From contig JAJZXP010000348.1 of NCBI GenBank assembly GCA_021806345.1, positions 1 through 7,107 on the forward strand: 7,107 nucleotides of DNA, given 5' to 3'. Shown here piece after piece: positions 1 to 6,760 of the stretch. The position numbers and the translations under genes are program-made. The notes beneath the pieces are model-generated. The model did not search any database. It was not told the DNA's origin and saw nothing but the letters and a program-made list of their open reading frames with translations. Position 1 is the first letter of the stretch; each line of letters starts with the position of its first letter. This DNA is from Thermoplasmata archaeon (GTDB lineage Archaea > Thermoplasmatota > Thermoplasmata > Thermoplasmatales > Thermoplasmataceae).

Positions 1-1319
1 AAGGAACGATTAAGAATATTCCTTGCTTTGAACCACCTGAGCTTGTACTCCAGGATGAATTGCACCTATTGGAAGGGCCATTGGGCAGTCTTTTTGGCCT
101 CTATGAGACTTCGGTAGAAGGACTTATCCGTGAACGTGGTATATCTCCAAAATATATTGCATCGACCGCGACCATAAAGTTCGCTGAATCCCAAATTGAA
201 AGACTATTTGCAAAAGAAGTCCGTCAATTTCCACCCAACGGACTTACAATCGAAGATAGCTTCTTTGTCAGAGAAAGAGAAAGGAATGATAGTTGGAATG
301 AGGAGCTGGCAGGGAGGATCTATGCTGGAGTTTATTCTCCAGGATGGGGACCTCATACACCAAATATACGTATTTGGGCTAACCTTCTACAAAGTGTTTA
401 CGAACTACGAAATGAAATTAACATAAATTTTTTCTGGACTCTCGTTGGTTACTTCAATTCTATAAAAGAACTTGGAGGAGCGAGGGGACTTTATCGAGCA
501 GATATTGTTGAACGTGTCCAGAACATTGCGTCTGGTGCACCTCGAATGCTAGACCAGGGCAATGTTACTGAACTTTCAAGCAGGATAAATTCAACGGATA
601 TACCGCAGCTGCTGGATGATCTTGAGCGTGGGGAAGAAAGGGGCGTTGAATTGAACCCAGACAGCATATTTACCACATCCATGTTTGGCACTGGGGTGGA
701 TATTTCTCATTTATCGCTTATGGTAGTTAATGGTCAGCCTAAAACAACAACTCAATACATTCAGGCGACCGGAAGAGTTGGTAGAAAACATGGAGGTTTA
801 GTTGTGACATTTTTGCGTTCTGGTCGACCACGAGACTTGAGTCATTATGAAGCATTTCCTGCCTATCATCAACGAAAGTACTTAGAAGTTGAACCTTCAT
901 CTGTTTTCCCATATTCCGATGGTAGTCTAGCTAGGGGTATAGGCCCGTCAATGGTATCTTTCCTTAGAAATTTTCTGAATAATTCCGTCGGTTGGAACGA
1001 AGGAAATGGAAGAGTTATTCTAGAGAACGGTTCAAAAAATGACCTCATCATTTATGAAGATCTTATGCGAAAAAGATTGTCAGGGGTTATGAATATTGAC
1101 GAGGTAAATAAACTAATCAACTACATAAAGAGTGAAACAGACAGGTGGATTAATACGTCTAGGGCTGTTTCAAAGATGATTTTTGTTGAGTATTTTAAGG
1201 CCGTCGAAAATGTAGTTCTCGGGGACCCTTATCATAAGAATAAGGGCCTTTCCATTGTATTTGATAATGCACCTCAGTCACTCAGAGAAGTTGAAGAGAC
1301 AACAGGATTTGTGGTATGA
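1..1319 (+). CDS. drmA: DrmA-like SF2 helicase of a DISARM system, C-terminal part (5' end outside window)
   Basis: This is the helicase subunit of the DISARM core; family members are long SF2 ATPases that work with DrmB on foreign DNA. The frame is open from base 3 and encodes about 438 residues. It enters at the Walker B region, PELVLQDELHLLEGPLGS, with the DELH box at 54-65. Motif III (STATI) is at 162-176. An ELSSR segment at 570-584 recalls the ELTSR of DrmA/MrfA helicases. Motif V (GTGVD) is at 687-701 and motif VI (QATGRVGR) at 762-785, followed by a typical HYEAF...YHQRKYLEVEPSS segment. The first RecA domain with Walker A lies upstream. The TTG at 60 is not a start, because it codes for the Leu inside DELH. 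The stop TGA (1317-1319) touches the drmB ATG. The visible motifs look intact, so the helicase is probably active. Family assignment is strong; the drmA name rests also on the drmB and drmC neighbours. Confidence 0.9.
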   Translation, partial: GTIKNIPCFEPPELVLQDELHLLEGPLGSLFGLYETSVEGLIRERGISPKYIASTATIKFAESQIERLFAKEVRQFPPNGLTIEDSFFVRERERNDSWNEELAGRIYAGVYSPGWGPHTPNIRIWANLLQSVYELRNEININFFWTLVGYFNSIKELGGARGLYRADIVERVQNIASGAPRMLDQGNVTELSSRINSTDIPQLLDDLERGEERGVELNPDSIFTTSMFGTGVDISHLSLMVVNGQPKTTTQYIQATGRVGRKHGGLVVTFLRSGRPRDLSHYEAFPAYHQRKYLEVEPSSVFPYSDGSLARGIGPSMVSFLRNFLNNSVGWNEGNGRVILENGSKNDLIIYEDLMRKRLSGVMNIDEVNKLINYIKSETDRWINTSRAVSKMIFVEYFKAVENVVLGDPYHKNKGLSIVFDNAPQSLREVEETTGFVV

Positions 1320-3128
1320 ATGACAGGAAAGGTACAACATCTTACGAGATCTCAGTTCATACTTACATACGGACCAGGAGCAATTATAGAAAGCGAAGGA
1401 GGGCCGAGACTTATTCCTTCCTTAAATAAAGGGATAAGTACCAAGTTTCTCAGTTCAAGCAACATAAGAGATTTCGAGATAGTTGACAGCAGATTGAGAG
1501 TGGTTCTAAAGAACCTAAAAGGTAAGGATGCAGGAATATTTGCGTTACCAACTAACGCAGGTCTCAATATACCCTCATATTATGCCATATATTCGACATA
1601 TTACTTTCCCAGATGGAGGGTATGCTATGGTAGAAAAGCAGGGCACGATCCAGTGCTTTATGGTACATCAGGTTGTCCAATCTGTAAAAAAGAGGATGAT
1701 TCATCTGCGGTAAGATTTGTCACAGCTTGCACAAATGGGCATATGGATGAAGTCAACTGGATTTACGCAGTTCACATAAAAAAGGAAGGCAAATGTGAAC
1801 CGAATTACTTTAACTGGCGTAGCCAGGGAAGTTCACTCGCAGACATATCTATATCTTGTCCTAAGTGTGGAGCGTCAACCAATATGCAAGAGATTTATAG
1901 TATTGATTTTCTACCGTGTACGGCAAGGTTGCCTGAGACTGAACTACCTATAAACAAAACTAATGATCGCCCATCGATAACAGGTATTGAAAGAAACCGA
2001 ACTAAATGTGATAAGATGATGAAAACACTTCAAAGACAGTCAAGTGCACTCCGTGTTGCGGACACAATAACATTTTTGACCATCCCAGAATATGATAAAA
2101 GCATATCAAATGTACTTCAACGGGCAGAAGTGGGTTCGGCCATAGAGGGGCTTCTAGCAGCAGGCACTGCTTTTTCGGATCAGGCATTTATTGGAATTCT
2201 GGAGAACATGAAGCGGGTCTCTGCAGAAGCTAAAGAAACAATAAAGAACTATATAAACACAAATAGCAAAGACGAACTGACGAATCTTTTTAACAGACTC
2301 AATGACGATAAAAAACAATTTATGGATTTCATTTATGAAGAATTTGATTCATTAATCGCCGGAGCTCCGAGATCGACTGATAATTTTAGTATTTTGAAAC
2401 CAATACATATTAAACCAGTTAAATTTCCCTTTGTAATCTATCCCATTGATAGGCTTAGAACTGTAACTGCACAAATAGGTTACACTAGGACTCCTTACAC
2501 AGAAAGCAATCAGGAATCGACCAGTGATCAAGCTAGCAGGCAAGTACCTTCTCACACAGAAATGGGTGGATTAAGCTGGTACCCTGGATTTGAGGGAAAA
2601 GGGGAGGGTCTATTCATAACTCTTGAAGATAACTTCGGTGAATCGCTTTTCCATAATGATAATCCTTGGAAACAAGAATCTCAAAACAATACTCGGACTG
2701 CATTTGGCAATCAATATTGGGAAAATGTACCAAAGCAACCTCTGTTTGTGTGGTATCACACAATATCACATGCTCTTTTAAGGGCACTTTCTCAATATGG
2801 AGGATATTCATCAGCTTCACTCAGAGAAAGGGTGTATGTTGATCGTAATTTCAGGAAGGGTGGCGTACTGATTTACACCACATCTCCAGGCGACGATGGA
2901 AGTATGGGCGGTCTCGTTGGCATAGCAAATCAAACGCAACTCAAGGAGATAATGGAACGCGCTCTTGAAAACATAAGTTTCTGTTCTAACGATCCGTTGT
3001 GCTTAGAAACAAGTAAAGTTCTAAATAAAGTCAATGGTGCCGCTTGCTATAGTTGTTTGTTTACATCGGAAACGTCTTGCGAACACAGAAATATGTGTCT
3101 TGATCGCCACATAATACTTGGTGATTAA
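1320..3128 (+). CDS. drmB: DrmB-like DISARM protein with DUF1998 (zinc-binding) domain
   Basis: The product (602 residues) is the DUF1998 partner of DrmA; in characterised DISARM the two act as a complex, and related MrfA carries helicase and DUF1998 parts in one chain. The N-terminus has the family's QFILTYGPGAIIE segment (residues 12-24). A putative zinc site follows: C119/C122, then the RFVTACTNGHMDEVNW block with C137 and H141, and a further C180/C183 pair. The C-terminal DUF1998 region starts near WYHTISHALLRAL (478-490) and has GVLIYTTSPGDDGSMGGL (515-532). It ends in a cysteine cluster: C555, C561, C576, C579, C587 and C593, closing with NMCLDR. No catalytic residues of its own are evident, so a structural or DNA-handling role is likely. 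The ATG at 1320 directly follows the drmA stop, which points to coupled translation. Only a weak GTGGT element precedes it. Confidence 0.92.
   Translation: MTGKVQHLTRSQFILTYGPGAIIESEGGPRLIPSLNKGISTKFLSSSNIRDFEIVDSRLRVVLKNLKGKDAGIFALPTNAGLNIPSYYAIYSTYYFPRWRVCYGRKAGHDPVLYGTSGCPICKKEDDSSAVRFVTACTNGHMDEVNWIYAVHIKKEGKCEPNYFNWRSQGSSLADISISCPKCGASTNMQEIYSIDFLPCTARLPETELPINKTNDRPSITGIERNRTKCDKMMKTLQRQSSALRVADTITFLTIPEYDKSISNVLQRAEVGSAIEGLLAAGTAFSDQAFIGILENMKRVSAEAKETIKNYINTNSKDELTNLFNRLNDDKKQFMDFIYEEFDSLIAGAPRSTDNFSILKPIHIKPVKFPFVIYPIDRLRTVTAQIGYTRTPYTESNQESTSDQASRQVPSHTEMGGLSWYPGFEGKGEGLFITLEDNFGESLFHNDNPWKQESQNNTRTAFGNQYWENVPKQPLFVWYHTISHALLRALSQYGGYSSASLRERVYVDRNFRKGGVLIYTTSPGDDGSMGGLVGIANQTQLKEIMERALENISFCSNDPLCLETSKVLNKVNGAACYSCLFTSETSCEHRNMCLDRHIILGD
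3120..3125 (+). promoter_or_regulatory. Shine-Dalgarno site GGTGAT for drmC
   Basis: GGTGAT is complementary to the 3' end of 16S rRNA (the AUCACC part of the anti-Shine-Dalgarno region) and lies four bases before the ATG at 3130. It overlaps the last codons of drmB. Its position decides the drmC start in favour of ATG 3130 over the TTG at 3118, which precedes it. The GGTGAT form is common in archaea but also occurs in bacteria. Confidence 0.6.
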
Positions 3129-3129
3129 T

Positions 3130-3600
3130 ATGTCCAATCAGGAAGTTAAAATTGTAGCAACTGGAGCAAAATGGGTTGGGAGAGGAATAAGGGCATTTTC
3201 TGAAACTACTAAAGAGTGCATTGATGGAACCCAGAATAATCTCTCGTTAACCATTTTCGCTCTATCAGACGACCAAATCATAGATAGGCTTGTTAACGCC
3301 CTTGAAAGAGGAGTTTCAGTGGATATATATCTGAATTACAACAGAAAGTCTGTTTCCAAAGAGTACCTCAAGAAGGTGACCGAGCTCGACGATAAATACA
3401 GGAATCTTAAGCTATTCAAAGTTAAAGAAGATGTACTTCATTCTAAAGTCATTATTTCAGACTTGAATAAAGCCATAGTTGGTTCAGCTAATGCGACTTT
3501 TGCTGGGATGGTAACTAATTATGAACTGGGTTTTGAGTTAGACGATTCGACAATTGCGCATAAATTGGAAACACTTCTACGTAGATTGAGGGAGAGATGA
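3130..3600 (+). CDS. drmC: DrmC-like phospholipase D family protein (single HKD motif)
   Basis: This 156-residue protein belongs to the PLD superfamily, whose HKD nucleases and phosphodiesterases attack phosphodiester bonds through a covalent histidine intermediate. The HxKx4Dx6GSxN motif is complete: H104, K106, D111, G118, S119, N121, then NYELGFEL. It has one HKD copy, so an active site would need two chains, as in Nuc-type endonucleases. The N-terminal half shows the usual PLD pattern of a hydrophobic strand (LSLTIFAL), a helix (IIDRLVNALERG) and a second strand (VDIYLNY). No signal peptide or membrane segment is visible, so it should be cytoplasmic. DrmC is part of the DISARM core, although in the studied Bacillus system it was reported as not strictly required for defence. 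It appears short for DrmC, suggesting a minimal form. The start is ATG 3130, one base after the drmB stop and behind GGTGAT. The stop overlaps the next gene. Confidence 0.85.
   Translation: MSNQEVKIVATGAKWVGRGIRAFSETTKECIDGTQNNLSLTIFALSDDQIIDRLVNALERGVSVDIYLNYNRKSVSKEYLKKVTELDDKYRNLKLFKVKEDVLHSKVIISDLNKAIVGSANATFAGMVTNYELGFELDDSTIAHKLETLLRRLRER
3588..3600 (+). promoter_or_regulatory. Ribosome-binding site and ATGA stop-start overlap between drmC and the large fourth gene
   Basis: A GAGG element (3588-3591) lies five bases before the ATG at 3597. The sequence ATGA (3597-3600) holds both this start and the drmC stop TGA. This arrangement is a standard sign of translational coupling. It supports membership of the 1004-residue protein in the same operon and functional unit as DrmC. 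Confidence 0.6.
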
Positions 3601-6600
3601 AATATTTTCATTTTAACATAACCTGTCCTGAATGTAAAGAGCCTCATTTGAAAGGTGAACAATTAGAGAAACTAGATTCAAAATGGATAAAATGTACTAG
3701 TTGTGGTTGCGTTTTCTCCAACAAACTTGTGTTCGATAATGAAAGGTTTCCAAATACATTTGAAGAAGTGTATAGATTAAACTCATCAATTCCTAAAAAA
3801 TCGGCGTCCATTATTAATCTTCCTTGGGCAGTGGAGAGCAATTTATTGGAAAAGTGTTATATTGATTGGCTCGGGGGACTAAATCCTCCTAACAACATAC
3901 TTGTAACTTGGCCATGGAAAAAAGTGAAATTTGTTCCAATATTGATAGTAGAATACTTATCAAAAAATGAAGATAAACGAGTGGCCGTAATCGATGGAAT
4001 GAGTGAGGACACTGATAGGATTATCTATCCTCCAACCATCCTTAAAACATACAATGAAACTGCATTTTACAAAGATAATCGTGAATTGAACACAGGGGGC
4101 AGAGATGCAGTCGATGAGATGAAGAAGATAGATTATACGGATTTCATTAAACTTGAAAAAATTGTTGAATACGAAATAAAAAGAGTTGGGAGTAAGAATA
4201 GAACGAAATACACGTCAGATAAGAGTTTTATTAAATGCAAAAATATGATATTGAAAGAGGTAAAGTCAGACTTTGGGGAAAATTGCGTCAAGAACCTGAC
4301 TATCAATCGTTTGGAAAAAGAAAACAAGACCACTATGATCAATTCAGAAGGTAAAATTGACATCAAAATACATGAAATGGAAAAATACGCTGGCACCTTC
4401 ATCTATGATAAAAGATGGCTTTGGGGAAATCTCTTAAATTCTGCTGCACTTGTAAAGGCAAGAAATGAATTTCCCCCTGTTATCCTCAGCGTGGATACTG
4501 CAGGCAATTATTCAAGAGATAACAGGTTGTTTTGTCTAAACGAGGAGGACGACCCTGATTTCATTTTTAAAAAATTGGAGGAAATACACCCCGATCTAGT
4601 TATCCTGCCCAATTGTGATTGGTTCATCAAGGATAAACTCAGGGCTGGTCCAAGATATCACGGTTTGGTAAAGTTTCTCAGGCAAAATAACAAATCTAAT
4701 GTGATAATGTTCACTACCAACAAAGACTATAGGCATTTATATGACATATACGGGACACCATTTGGTGAAGGTTCCAATGTGACGACGCACACCTGCGACT
4801 CCGAGATATTTCTCAATAAGCTGTGGGAGACTAATGCACCTCGAGATAAATACTACTATAATCCCCTAAGTTCCATGTGGAAAGAAATTCGCGGCATGAA
4901 CAAGAAGGGACCTCCAGTCAAATATATTGTAGTGGAGTCATTGGATGAAGTGTCCGAAAAGTTGAGCTACCTTGAAGGAGTTTCAAATCAAGCTTTGAAA
5001 AGGGATATCATTTACTTTTTCAGAGAGCTTCTCAAAAGTTTCTTAAATTTATATGGAAATCCTTCAAGCATAGATTCTTTCGACAGAAAAGGTAATTCTT
5101 TGGATGTTCTATCTTATGATTCTGTTTTAAGTATGATAAGAGAAAAAACAGGTGAATCAACTTATGATGAATTTGTAAAGACATTAAGCGATTTGTATCT
5201 CATCAACGGTGAGTCTCCCACTAACCCTCTCTGGCTGGAAGCCAAAAGAGTTTTGCTGAATCTTCTGAAGACCAAAGTGAACATAGTCACTATTGTGGTT
5301 CATTATCGGGATTTAAGGGGTTCGTTAAAATTGATTCGTAACCTCGAACTGTCAGAAATCGACACGAATAGAGTAAGGGTCGCAACCTGGAAAACTCTAT
5401 TGAATATAGAATCCGAAATCCCCCCTAATTATCATCATATAATCTTGGCAACTTCATATCCAAGCATAGGTTATTCCATATTCAATAGTAAAGCAAATGA
5501 ATTCATCTTTTTGGGCGCTTCTGCAAACATTGAAAAGACTAAAGAAGTGGTGAACAACAGACTGATTGAAATCCGTTCAAGGCCATTTAAAACTCTGAAG
5601 GAAGAAGTTCCTGCACCAGAAGTGATCAAAAAAGTGAATTATGCAGCAAGTGCCCCTATATATGATACAATAGAAGAAGTGGTTGAAGATTATGTGCTGC
5701 GTGAATCAAACTATCTCACATCAAAAAATAAGACTGATGGTGAAAATATAAGATACGAGGAATATGCTAAGATAAGGGCAGGAGAAGACGCAATACTGGT
5801 CATCGACTCAATGGAAAATGGAATATTTATTCCAATAAATTCAAGCCTCACTGTTAAGGAAAAGGACAGCCTCGCTGAAATAGAATTGTCTTCGGTTAAA
5901 GATAAGGATTTGGAGAATACTCTTGTTGATAAAGATATACTTGTGGATTCAGAAGGATTGCATCAATCATTCAAAGCATTGTTCATTTTTTATATGAGGA
6001 AATATGCAGAGAGTACTGTTTTTAGAAAAGGCCCCTACGAGTGGGATGGATTTGAAGAAATATTTATTGATAGCCAACGCTGGATTAATGATTTGCGAAG
6101 ATCTGTTGAGAATTATGTCTTGAGAAAGGGTGTTGATGAAGTTGCAGCCAGCTACAATATCTCGAAATATCTGTCGACACTCAATCTAAACGCAGGTGAT
6201 CCAGATTACATAAAAAATTGGTGGACTGATTATGAGTTAATAACTTTGGGAGAGTCAAAGTATTACATATATAGAATAGAACACCCGAAGAGTATAACAG
6301 ACATTCAAAAAATGTATGAAGGGATAACTATCTTATTTCCAGATATGGATCTGGATTTTGTGAACGGGGAGAAGAGCTATCTAGCTTCAGTATTTTTACA
6401 AGATTTTAGAAGGTCACTTTTAACTGGAAAGAAATTGGAATCTGAGCTCCAGTTTATTCATAATCAAATCAGAAGGGACCTTAGCGGTTTGGTCAAAGAG
6501 TCTGCACTGTTCAAAGTAATGAATTGTTTCAAAGTAAAGCTAGAAAGTGAAGTTGTCCAATTCAAGATCTTAGATAACTATAAAGATTATATTCATACCG

Positions 6601-6611
6601 AATTCCCTTAA
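3597..6611 (+). CDS. Large zinc-ribbon protein with degenerate helicase-like core; candidate DrmE-like DISARM subunit
   Basis: I do not firmly recognise this 1004-residue protein. Residues 10-36 form a zinc ribbon (C10-x2-C13, C33-x2-C36, with an extra C38). Residues 99-132 (NILVTWPWKKVKFVPIL... KRVAVI) sit where a helicase Walker A strand-loop-helix would be, but the GxGK[ST] signature is missing. A Lys/Asn-rich stretch follows (about 150-265). PPVILSVDTAG (293-303), HPDLVILPNCD (331-341) and VIMFTTNKD (369-377) resemble motifs Ia, II and III, with no DExx acid pair. A second alpha/beta region spans about 560-660 (VNIVTIVVHYRDL, HHIILATSYPSIGY, EFIFLGASAN). Residues 720-1004 match nothing I know; 845-880 could be a small helical DNA-binding unit. 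Reading: a two-lobed helicase-like scaffold that has lost ATPase function. Its place directly after drmC, with ATGA overlap, makes it a likely system component. DrmE of class 2 DISARM is the best candidate family, but that is inference from context. Confidence 0.7.
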   Translation: MKYFHFNITCPECKEPHLKGEQLEKLDSKWIKCTSCGCVFSNKLVFDNERFPNTFEEVYRLNSSIPKKSASIINLPWAVESNLLEKCYIDWLGGLNPPNNILVTWPWKKVKFVPILIVEYLSKNEDKRVAVIDGMSEDTDRIIYPPTILKTYNETAFYKDNRELNTGGRDAVDEMKKIDYTDFIKLEKIVEYEIKRVGSKNRTKYTSDKSFIKCKNMILKEVKSDFGENCVKNLTINRLEKENKTTMINSEGKIDIKIHEMEKYAGTFIYDKRWLWGNLLNSAALVKARNEFPPVILSVDTAGNYSRDNRLFCLNEEDDPDFIFKKLEEIHPDLVILPNCDWFIKDKLRAGPRYHGLVKFLRQNNKSNVIMFTTNKDYRHLYDIYGTPFGEGSNVTTHTCDSEIFLNKLWETNAPRDKYYYNPLSSMWKEIRGMNKKGPPVKYIVVESLDEVSEKLSYLEGVSNQALKRDIIYFFRELLKSFLNLYGNPSSIDSFDRKGNSLDVLSYDSVLSMIREKTGESTYDEFVKTLSDLYLINGESPTNPLWLEAKRVLLNLLKTKVNIVTIVVHYRDLRGSLKLIRNLELSEIDTNRVRVATWKTLLNIESEIPPNYHHIILATSYPSIGYSIFNSKANEFIFLGASANIEKTKEVVNNRLIEIRSRPFKTLKEEVPAPEVIKKVNYAASAPIYDTIEEVVEDYVLRESNYLTSKNKTDGENIRYEEYAKIRAGEDAILVIDSMENGIFIPINSSLTVKEKDSLAEIELSSVKDKDLENTLVDKDILVDSEGLHQSFKALFIFYMRKYAESTVFRKGPYEWDGFEEIFIDSQRWINDLRRSVENYVLRKGVDEVAASYNISKYLSTLNLNAGDPDYIKNWWTDYELITLGESKYYIYRIEHPKSITDIQKMYEGITILFPDMDLDFVNGEKSYLASVFLQDFRRSLLTGKKLESELQFIHNQIRRDLSGLVKESALFKVMNCFKVKLESEVVQFKILDNYKDYIHTEFP

Positions 6612-6638
6612 TAAAACATTTCTTGTTAAAATTTTATT
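6610..6638 (+). terminator. Possible weak AT-rich hairpin/terminator after the operon
   Basis: AATAAAA (6610-6616) and TTTTATT (6632-6638) are exact inverted repeats around a 15-base loop, starting in the stop codon of the large fourth gene. The right half is T-rich, which suits archaeal-type termination at oligo-T runs. A stem made only of A-T pairs would be unstable, and such repeats are expected by chance in AT-rich spacer, so this is a weak call. Confidence 0.2.
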
Positions 6639-6717
6639 GTCGCTTATAGAGTCGTTTCTAGCAATCATCCGTTGAGTGTATTACTGGAAAGAAACTGTAG
6701 AGGTGTAATGGTTACTC

Positions 6718-6746
6718 CCAAATTGATCTGCTCCAGCAGAATTTGG
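6718..6746. repeat. Bulged inverted repeat just past the transposase stop
   Basis: CCAAATT (6718-6724) pairs with AATTTGG (6740-6746), and CTGCT (6728-6732) pairs with AGCAG (6735-6739). A three-base GAT bulge (6725-6727) interrupts the left arm and two C residues remain at the centre. Twelve base pairs are possible, though the innermost T-A would probably open to a TCCA loop. It lies 14 bases past the transposase stop in transcription direction, so it could end the transposase transcript or block read-through from the defence operon. It could also be part of the element's terminal recognition sequence. Confidence 0.6.
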
Positions 6747-6760
6747 AACACTTCTCCTCT

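Noticed and set aside
60..62. TTG at 60 as the start of the helicase gene
   Set aside because: The codon lies inside the DELH Walker B box and the same frame continues upstream with family-typical PELVLQDE, so the gene begins before the window.
196..426. Plus-strand frame of 76 codons within drmA
   Set aside because: It overlaps the conserved helicase region in another frame and shows no family similarity.
3118..3129. TTG at 3118 as an upstream start for drmC
   Set aside because: It overlaps the end of drmB and precedes the GGTGAT site that fits ATG 3130 with good spacing; the four extra residues carry no family similarity.
4133..4402. Minus-strand frame of 89 codons with a hydrophobic, membrane-like product
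   Set aside because: It is antisense to the Lys/Asn-rich part of the large gene; AAA and GAA codons read backwards give Phe and Ser/Leu-rich peptides, which explains the apparent hydrophobicity. No ribosome site or family match was seen.
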